Shown: positions 1 through 5,343 of the stretch, piece after piece
Position numbering within the stretch: the stretch's first letter is position 1
How the letters are laid out: every line of letters begins with the position of its first letter
Source of the DNA: Ruminococcus sp.
Lineage (GTDB): Bacteria > Bacillota_A > Clostridia > Oscillospirales > Ruminococcaceae
Direction of reading: 5' to 3'
Assembly: GCA_017418765.1 (NCBI GenBank)
Contig: JAFOMV010000044.1
Location: 1-5,343 of the forward strand
DNA: 5,343 bases
Notes under the pieces: generated by a model
What the model saw: only the letters and a program-made list of their open reading frames with translations
Told to the model about the DNA's origin: nothing
Database searches by the model: none
Made by a program: the position numbers and the translations under genes

Positions 1-256
1 CATCACGCCCGTCTGCTATATCATCACGGTTTACATCAGCAACTCTGCGCTGTTCCGCCGATAACGTATCTGTCTTTCCTGCTGATTCAGAAGCGTATGC
101 GGTCAGTAAAGCCGTTGCATCCCTGCCGTCTACCAATGCATCTCCGTTAATATCACCGATCATAGCTTCCTCAGCCGAATTACAGTGCAGTGCTGCGGTA
201 TTCGATGATATTGCCGCAAGCAGAGCAAAGAATAATGCGGCGAATGTTTTTTTCAT
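1..256 (-). CDS. Secreted protein with N-terminal dockerin (partial, 3' end outside window)
   Basis: The first 85 codons are visible and the rest runs off the left edge. The ATG at 256 follows GGAGG (262-266) with a 5-base gap, a strong ribosome site. Residues 1 to about 22 form a signal peptide: MKK, then a hydrophobic core rich in Ala, Leu and Phe, then small residues. Directly after it come two calcium-loop repeats of dockerin type. Loop 1 has D35, N37, D39, D43, D46 and loop 2 has D74, N76, D78, D82, D85, joined by a helical stretch. This paired-loop pattern is how dockerins bind cohesins on scaffoldins, so the protein is probably exported and attached to a cellulosome-like complex. Both loops carry Gly-Arg at positions 10-11, so the repeats are symmetric. 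The gene starts 23 bases after the 189-aa gene and is probably co-transcribed with it. What follows the dockerin cannot be seen, so any catalytic role is unknown. The call of a secreted dockerin-like N-terminus is firm. Confidence 0.85.
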   Translation of the reverse strand, partial: MKKTFAALFFALLAAISSNTAALHCNSAEEAMIGDINGDALVDGRDATALLTAYASESAGKTDTLSAEQRRVADVNRDDIADGRD

Positions 257-261
257 ATAAG

Positions 262-266
262 CCTCC
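262..266 (-). promoter_or_regulatory. Ribosome binding site of the dockerin protein
   Basis: The minus strand reads GGAGG with 5 bases before the ATG at 256. It lies in the 23-base gap after the upstream stop codon. It fixes the start and shows the second gene has its own strong translation signal. Confidence 0.8.
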
Positions 267-279
267 GTGATGTCACTAT

Positions 280-849
280 TTATACATCCTGTTTTTCAAC
301 ACCATGCTGGGAAATGACTGCCTCCAGATTATCATATATAAACTTCTGAGCCTGAACTGAGTAAAGATTTGTGTATAACTCCTTACCGTTTGAACTCTGT
401 CTTATCTCAGAGGTAATACCGATCTTATTACCGTCTGCTGTAGCAAAACGATTTCCCTCATCATTCCTGTACAGCATACCGATGCTTTCAAGCCAGTCGT
501 TTATCCATACCCCCTGCATTATTTTTGTATCATTTTCAGATGTTACACGGTTTATCTCTTTAGCTATGTCACTTACCCGACATTCTCCGTCATTGAGCTG
601 CAAAGCTGATTTCTGCTGAGCTGTAATGAAGAAACACTTTCTTCCGATATTCTTATCATAGCAATGAGTATCACAGAGTTCCTGTATCTGGCGTTCAAGA
701 GCGTCGACAGCGGCGTCGAGACATGAGATTATCCTGCTGTCACGTACTATATCATTCTCGCTTACTCTCTCACCTGAAATAGGATCTCTGCCGTTAGCAA
801 GTTTTTCAAGGAATAGTTTTGCCTGTTTGAATTTACTGATATCGTCCAT
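280..849 (-). CDS. Conserved hypothetical protein, 189 aa
   Basis: Function is not recognised. The start at 849 (MDDISKF) is chosen because GAGAGG (857-862) lies 7 bases upstream. An in-frame ATG at 918 sits almost on the predicted transcription start and has no ribosome site. The N-terminal part (about residues 6-50) is helical and carries the motif ANGRDPISGE at 18-27. I recall similar ANGxxPxTGE segments in unnamed Firmicutes proteins, but cannot name the family. The C-terminal part (about 75-178) alternates helices with short turns: VSDIAKEINR near 92-101, a tryptophan-containing helix WINDWLESIG near 115-124, then a polar region ending in KFIYDNLEAVI. This could be a winged-helix-like fold, which would suit nucleic-acid binding, but that is only inference. 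There is no signal peptide or membrane segment, so it is cytoplasmic. It is the first gene of a probable two-gene unit with the dockerin protein, an unexpected pairing. Cysteines at 43, 59, 63, 72 and 90 show no clear metal-binding spacing. Confidence 0.8.
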   Translation of the reverse strand: MDDISKFKQAKLFLEKLANGRDPISGERVSENDIVRDSRIISCLDAAVDALERQIQELCDTHCYDKNIGRKCFFITAQQKSALQLNDGECRVSDIAKEINRVTSENDTKIMQGVWINDWLESIGMLYRNDEGNRFATADGNKIGITSEIRQSSNGKELYTNLYSVQAQKFIYDNLEAVISQHGVEKQDV

Positions 850-856
850 TTTATTA

Positions 857-862
857 CCTCTC
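857..862 (-). promoter_or_regulatory. Ribosome binding site that decides the start of the 189-aa gene
   Basis: The minus strand reads GAGAGG, 7 bases before the ATG at 849. The longer reading from the ATG at 918 has no such signal, so the shorter protein is preferred. Confidence 0.7.
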
Positions 863-926
863 TTATTCAAATAAAACATAGCTGCATACATATTTGAAGC
901 CGCACTGCCATATATCAACTTCTACA

Positions 927-955
927 ATTATAGCAAAAAAACGTTGAAAAGTCAA
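927..955 (-). promoter_or_regulatory. Sigma-A type promoter for the 189-aa/dockerin unit
   Basis: On the minus strand a -35 box TTGACT (950-955) and a perfect -10 box TATAAT (927-932) are separated by exactly 17 bases. Transcription should begin near 920, giving a leader of about 70 bases to the ATG at 849. The inverted repeat GTTGA/TCAAC (943-947 and 952-956, 4 bases apart) overlaps the -35 box and could be an operator, though it is short enough to be chance. Confidence 0.8.
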
Positions 956-1145
956 CATTAAGCTATACATTTTGCATTGTCCGATCTGATATTTATACGA
1001 TATGATGTTTTTTATCCGTGAGCTGTCACCGCACATATATTGCCGCTGACTGAGTATCGCACAAGCAATATCAACACTTTTTGTATTTCGAGTGAATACT
1101 TATATGCCATTCCGTACAAAATCAATATAGCAGTTGATTTTGCAA
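956..1145. other. AT-rich spacer between two divergent promoters, no gene seen
   Basis: I find no credible reading frame, tRNA-like fold or long repeat in this stretch. It is AT-rich, especially towards 1115-1145, which could act as upstream activating sequence for the enolase promoter. One 11-base sequence (TATATGCCATT) at 1101-1111 recurs at 1369-1379, close to the enolase ribosome site. The stretch probably serves only as the control region of the two divergent units. Confidence 0.6.
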
Positions 1146-1174
1146 TTGACAAAATAACAAATAAATGTTAAAAT
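1146..1174 (+). promoter_or_regulatory. Strong sigma-A type promoter of enolase
   Basis: A perfect -35 box TTGACA (1146-1151) and a -10 box TAAAAT (1169-1174, five of six consensus) are 17 bases apart, with AT-rich sequence upstream. Transcription should begin near 1181. That leaves about 220 bases of untranslated leader before the enolase ATG at 1402. High expression would suit a glycolytic enzyme. Confidence 0.85.
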
Positions 1175-1180
1175 ATAGTA

Positions 1181-2703
<1,523 letters not shown>

Positions 2704-2718
2704 TAAAGCTATCCTCCT

Positions 2719-2732
2719 GCCGTTCACACGGC
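2719..2732 (+). other. Small hairpin just after enolase
   Basis: GCCGT (2719-2723) pairs with ACGGC (2728-2732) around a TCAC loop. The stem is only 5 bp and has no T-run, so it may merely flank the main terminator. Confidence 0.35.
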
Positions 2733-2749
2733 TCAATGTTATAAATACC

Positions 2750-2792
2750 AATACCCGTTCCCTCACTGTATAGGTGGGGGAACGGGTATTTT
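2750..2792 (+). terminator. Intrinsic terminator of enolase
   Basis: A long stem, 2750-2767 with 2773-2790, has 13 perfect base pairs at its base, then three more Watson-Crick and two G-U pairs, closing a GTATA loop. The stem runs into TTTT (2789-2792). Its position, about 50 bases after the enolase stop, fits a rho-independent terminator on the plus strand. Confidence 0.85.
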
Positions 2793-2796
2793 CAGC

Positions 2797-2831
2797 AAAA
2801 AAAGCGGCACAGTCAGTTGACTGTGCCTTTT
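2797..2831. terminator. Bidirectional terminator between convergent genes
   Basis: GGCACAGTCA (2806-2815) pairs perfectly with TGACTGTGCC (2818-2827). The stem has seven A on the left (2797-2803) and TTTT on the right (2828-2831), so each strand sees a stem followed by T. On the minus strand it would end the PL11 transcript, and on the plus strand it would back up the enolase terminator. Confidence 0.85.
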
Positions 2832-2859
2832 AATATAAACATACATCTTCATGGAGAAC

Positions 2860-2889
2860 CTGTTCCTGCAGCAAAAACTACAGGAACAG
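2860..2889. other. Hairpin in the 3' untranslated region of the PL11 gene
   Basis: CTGTTCCTG (2860-2868) pairs with CAGGAACAG (2881-2889), a perfect 9-bp stem with a 12-base loop. No T-run follows on either strand, so it is not a standalone terminator. It lies between the PL11 stop and the bidirectional terminator and could protect the mRNA 3' end. Confidence 0.5.
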
Positions 2890-2928
2890 AATTCAAATGA
2901 AAGGATAATGACTAAAATGCTTTATGCA

Positions 2929-5343
2929 TTATTCTCTGTCAGGAAGGCTTCTGATAAGCTCGAGACAATACTTCTGAATTGAGAGAGCATCCTTTGATGT
3001 GATACCATTTCCGCTTTCAGAAACATCACCGTTGAGCCAGCCCTGCTGAGTGATATGATGTGCATCATAACCATTTAAGCCGAATCTGTCAGGATTTGAG
3101 AATGCCTGCATGATGATTACAGCATCGCTCATGTCAACCTTACCATCGCAGTTAGCGTCACCCCATAATGTAACCTGACCCTGCTGTGGCTGTGGCTGAG
3201 TTGGCTGAGTCTGTACAGGCTGTGTCTGGATAGGCTGTGTCTGCTGTGGCTCTGTCTGTACTGGAATGTTTGTCTTATTGCCAGTCTTGTTCAGTGAGAT
3301 TCTTGGTCTTGCAGGAAGTGCCGTATCACTTGAGAGATAGTAGCTTGTGTGAGGTGGCTGGTTGTAGCAAGACTGCTGGCAGTTGTTCTGTGCACGGTAC
3401 TGTGGCTCGTGCATGAGTGTTGTAAGACGAACCTTTGTATTTGATGTTGTGCACCAGATACGGAGGCTGTTGTTGTCGCTTGTTCTGAGGATGAGTTCCT
3501 CTCTCCAGTCGCCGAAGAGGTCAGCTGTAAGGCAAGGAACGTTCTTTGTACCATTGTTAGCTGAGCAGCCGTTTGCAGTAAAGATACCGTCTAACTTCTC
3601 AGCGCCGTTCATCTTTGTGATCTTGTTTCCGTCGAGGATCTCACGCTCTACGTCGCCGTCCCAGTAGATGAAGAAGTTCATAGCCGGCTTCTTGCCGCCA
3701 AGCTTCTTACCATTCTTGTCATAAACGTTTCCGTCAGCAGCGCCCCAGAATTCAGCGCCCTTGTTGCCTGCCCATACGTTATCAGCAGCGCAGCGTCCTG
3801 TATCAGTTGTACCGTTGATGTGGAAGAGCTTCTTACCTGTTCTTGCATCATAGCATGTTTCACCATATGGTCTGCCTTCGTGGCACTCCCAGATCTCAAG
3901 ACCCGGATTGTCAGGATCAAAATCACCAACGTGCATTGCGTCACCGTGACCATTGCCTGATGACCAGAGGAGCTTACCGTTATCATCGATTACAGCTGAA
4001 CCTGTGATAACTTCCTGCTTGCCGTCGCCGTCAACGTCAGCAGCCATTACGTTATGGTTACCATTACCGTAAGCGCCGCCCTTGTTTCCGCTGTCGTATA
4101 CCCAACGCTTAACGAGCTTGCCGTTCTTTACGTCGAGTGCAGACCATGTAAGTCTTGTGTAGTAGCCTCTGCCGTAGATAGCAGTAGGATGTTCACCGTC
4201 GAGATAAGCGATACCGCTGTTCATACGGTCAACACGGTTACCGTAACCGTCGCCCCAGTCAGAAACCTTGCCTCTGCCTACAGGGAAATCGATTGTATCA
4301 AGAGCTGCACCTGTCTGACCGTCAAAGAGAGTGATGAACTCAGGACCTGTAAGGATGTATCCGTCACCGTTGCGGTAGTCCTTGCTGCCGTCACCGATAA
4401 CCTTGCCCTTGCCGTCCTTTGTTCCGTCTGATGTCTTAGTAATGAGTTCTGCCTTACCGTCGCAGTCGAAGTCAGCTACAGACATCTGTGTGTAGTGCTG
4501 ACCTGCACGGATATTCTTACCGAGGTCTATTCTCCAGAGCTGCTTGCCTGTGAGAGTATAGCAGTCGATGAATACGTTGTCTGTCTTACCCTTCTGTGAG
4601 TTATCCTTTGCGTTTGAAGGATCCCACTTGAGGAAGATCTCGTACTGTCCGTCACCGTCAACGTCACCTAAAGTACAATCGTTAGGTGAATACTGGTTGC
4701 CGGGTCTGTTGAGCTTGATGTCGAAATAATTCTGTCCTGCTGTGAACTTACAATTTTCTGATGAAGTAACAGCGCCGCCCTCTACGCAGTCAACACGATA
4801 CTTAGAGTTTGCGCTTCCGCCGTTATCCTGATAGCATGTTGGATCACCGCTCTTAGCAGTGTAGATGAGCTGATCGTCACGATAGAGTCTGAACTCTGCG
4901 TTATCAGAATCATCGCCGTTCCAACGCCAGCTTACGAACATACCGCCGCCGTTCTTAACAGCATAGATACCTCTGTCGAGATATTCCATGATAGGCTTGC
5001 CGTTGCCGCTTACAGGCTGATATGGCTGTGGCTGTACCTGCTGAGCTTCAGTCTGCTGTGGCTGAGGTGCCTGAGTCTGTGGAGGCTGTGTCTGCTGTGG
5101 CTGTGTCTGTGGCGGCTCTGTCTGAACCGGCTCATCCACTACAGGATTATCCATCTTATGAGGAGTGTTGTTGAACTGTACCTTTGGCTTGCCGGGAACA
5201 GCAACATCACTGCCGAGATAGTAGCTTACGTGTGGTGGCTGGTTGTATGAAGACTGCTGACAGCAGTTCTGAGCACGGTACTGCATATCATGCATGAGAG
5301 TTGCAATACGAGCCTTTGTTGTTGCTGTCGAGCACCATACACG
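2929..5343 (-). CDS. Cellulosomal rhamnogalacturonan lyase, tandem PL11 modules with C-terminal dockerin (5' end outside window)
   Basis: 804 codons are visible and the frame is open to the right edge. PL11 enzymes cleave rhamnogalacturonan I of pectin by beta-elimination and use calcium. Order, numbering from the edge: residues 1-57, tail of a first PL11 module; about 70-111, Gln/Thr/Pro linker; about 116-683, complete PL11 module; about 694-723, second linker; 724-804, dockerin. The complete module closely matches my recall of Bacillus YesW: calcium-type DVDGDGQYE (227-235), KWDPSNAKDNSQ (239-250), GKNIRAGQHYTQ (275-286), SDWGDGYGNRVDR (361-373), DVDGDGKQE (436-444), GDWREEL (611-617), YNQPPHTSYYL (660-670). 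I see no extra loop of the kind that makes YesX exo-acting, so endo action is likely but not proven. The ATG at 5295 is an internal Met in the conserved TLMHD motif without a ribosome site. The module has about 14 cysteines, high for a secreted lyase. The gene converges on enolase and ends before a bidirectional terminator. Confidence 0.93.
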   Translation of the reverse strand, partial: RVWCSTATTKARIATLMHDMQYRAQNCCQQSSYNQPPHVSYYLGSDVAVPGKPKVQFNNTPHKMDNPVVDEPVQTEPPQTQPQQTQPPQTQAPQPQQTEAQQVQPQPYQPVSGNGKPIMEYLDRGIYAVKNGGGMFVSWRWNGDDSDNAEFRLYRDDQLIYTAKSGDPTCYQDNGGSANSKYRVDCVEGGAVTSSENCKFTAGQNYFDIKLNRPGNQYSPNDCTLGDVDGDGQYEIFLKWDPSNAKDNSQKGKTDNVFIDCYTLTGKQLWRIDLGKNIRAGQHYTQMSVADFDCDGKAELITKTSDGTKDGKGKVIGDGSKDYRNGDGYILTGPEFITLFDGQTGAALDTIDFPVGRGKVSDWGDGYGNRVDRMNSGIAYLDGEHPTAIYGRGYYTRLTWSALDVKNGKLVKRWVYDSGNKGGAYGNGNHNVMAADVDGDGKQEVITGSAVIDDNGKLLWSSGNGHGDAMHVGDFDPDNPGLEIWECHEGRPYGETCYDARTGKKLFHINGTTDTGRCAADNVWAGNKGAEFWGAADGNVYDKNGKKLGGKKPAMNFFIYWDGDVEREILDGNKITKMNGAEKLDGIFTANGCSANNGTKNVPCLTADLFGDWREELILRTSDNNSLRIWCTTSNTKVRLTTLMHEPQYRAQNNCQQSCYNQPPHTSYYLSSDTALPARPRISLNKTGNKTNIPVQTEPQQTQPIQTQPVQTQPTQPQPQQGQVTLWGDANCDGKVDMSDAVIIMQAFSNPDRFGLNGYDAHHITQQGWLNGDVSESGNGITSKDALSIQKYCLELIRSLPDRE
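2932..3174 (-). other. C-terminal dockerin domain of the PL11 protein
   Basis: This segment encodes residues 724-804. Calcium loop 1 is canonical (D729, N731, D733, D737, D740, in GDANCDGKVDMSD). After a long insert with HHITQQGWLNG comes loop 2 (773-785, DVSESGNGITSKD), which is one residue longer than the 12-residue standard and has Ser at two ligand positions. The ending DALSIQKYCLELIRSLP matches dockerins I recall from Ruminococcus. It should anchor the enzyme to a cohesin on a scaffoldin. Confidence 0.9.
3175..3264 (-). repeat. Gln/Thr/Pro linker between PL11 module and dockerin
   Basis: About 30 residues of imperfect (P/Q)xQTQP units, beginning PVQTEP. On the plus strand this gives repeated CTGTGGCTG and CTGTGTCTG words. 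It is a flexible, probably O-glycosylated spacer typical of cellulosomal enzymes. Its low complexity favours slippage and length variation between strains. Confidence 0.85.
3295..4998 (-). other. Complete PL11 rhamnogalacturonan lyase module (second copy)
   Basis: Residues about 116-683 run from MEYLDRGIYAVK to the terminal PRISLN. The short N-terminal beta-sandwich region (FVSWRWNG, then FRLYRDDQLIY) is followed by a propeller with repeated Asp-rich calcium motifs, as known for YesW-type PL11 enzymes. No frameshift or stop interrupts it. Confidence 0.92.
5011..5136 (-). repeat. Gln/Thr/Pro linker between the two PL11 modules
   Basis: About 42 residues made of QTQP, PPQTQ and QPQQ units, starting DEPVQTEP. 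The same PVQTEP opening is found in the linker before the dockerin, so the linker seems to have been copied together with the catalytic module. Confidence 0.85.
5167..5343 (-). other. C-terminal end of a first PL11 module (rest outside window)
   Basis: These 59 residues align without gaps to the end of the second module (3286-3462), with 37 identical by my count. Shared motifs are TLMH, QYRAQN, YNQPPH and SYYL. The match shows that a first PL11 module ends here and that its body lies to the right of the window. Confidence 0.9.

Noticed and set aside
182..256. Lipoprotein signal in the dockerin protein (Cys at residue 25)
   Set aside because: The residues before the Cys (Ala-Leu-His) do not form a lipobox, so an ordinary signal peptide is more likely.
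850..918. A longer start (ATG at 918) for the 189-aa protein
   Set aside because: It lies within a few bases of the predicted transcription start and lacks a ribosome site, while the ATG at 849 has GAGAGG upstream.
3175..3264. CRISPR-like or tandem-repeat array (also at 5011-5136)
   Set aside because: The repeats are short, irregular, in frame and encode Q/T/P linkers. There are no constant repeats with unique spacers.
4054..4431. Open frame of 125 residues on the plus strand, antisense to PL11
   Set aside because: It lacks a ribosome site and its composition (Val/Thr-rich) is what the reverse complement of the lyase codons gives. Other antisense and shifted frames within enolase and PL11 were rejected likewise.
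5293..5295. ATG at 5295 as the start of the PL11 gene
   Set aside because: The frame continues upstream with PL11-conserved sequence, the Met belongs to the TLMHD motif, and there is no ribosome site.

Overview
The window reads as chromosomal DNA from an anaerobic, plant-fibre-degrading Firmicute, most likely a Ruminococcus or close relative. This rests on a dockerin-bearing rhamnogalacturonan lyase with Gln/Thr/Pro linkers, a second dockerin-like secreted protein, Ruminococcus-style dockerin sequence, and consensus sigma-A promoters. No taxonomic search could be run, so the genus is inferred from recall of family features.

Layout. (1) Bases 1-849, minus strand: a two-gene unit. It starts from a strong promoter near 927-955 and encodes a 189-aa protein of unknown function. 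After 23 bases it continues into a secreted protein with an N-terminal dockerin that runs off the left edge. (2) Bases 850-1401: a divergent control region with two consensus promoters about 190 bases apart. The plus-strand promoter gives an unusually long (about 220 nt) and highly folded leader ahead of enolase. (3) Bases 1402-2703, plus strand: enolase (eno), complete and with all catalytic residues. (4) Bases 2704-2928: a convergent intergenic region with an eno terminator, a bidirectional terminator and a further hairpin. (5) Bases 2929-5343, minus strand: the 3' part of a large cellulosomal enzyme gene. It encodes the tail of one PL11 rhamnogalacturonan lyase module, a Q/T/P linker, a complete second PL11 module, a second Q/T/P linker and a C-terminal dockerin. 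The frame is open to the right edge, so the true start lies outside.

How the parts relate. Enolase is housekeeping glycolysis and seems to be transcribed alone. The two dockerin proteins flank it and would be exported to a cellulosome-type complex. The PL11 protein would cut the rhamnogalacturonan I backbone of pectin. The most notable points are the tandem PL11-linker-PL11-linker-dockerin architecture, the folded enolase leader, and two quite different dockerin types in one window. I did not find convincing evidence of a wholly new system such as a defence, mobile or CRISPR locus.
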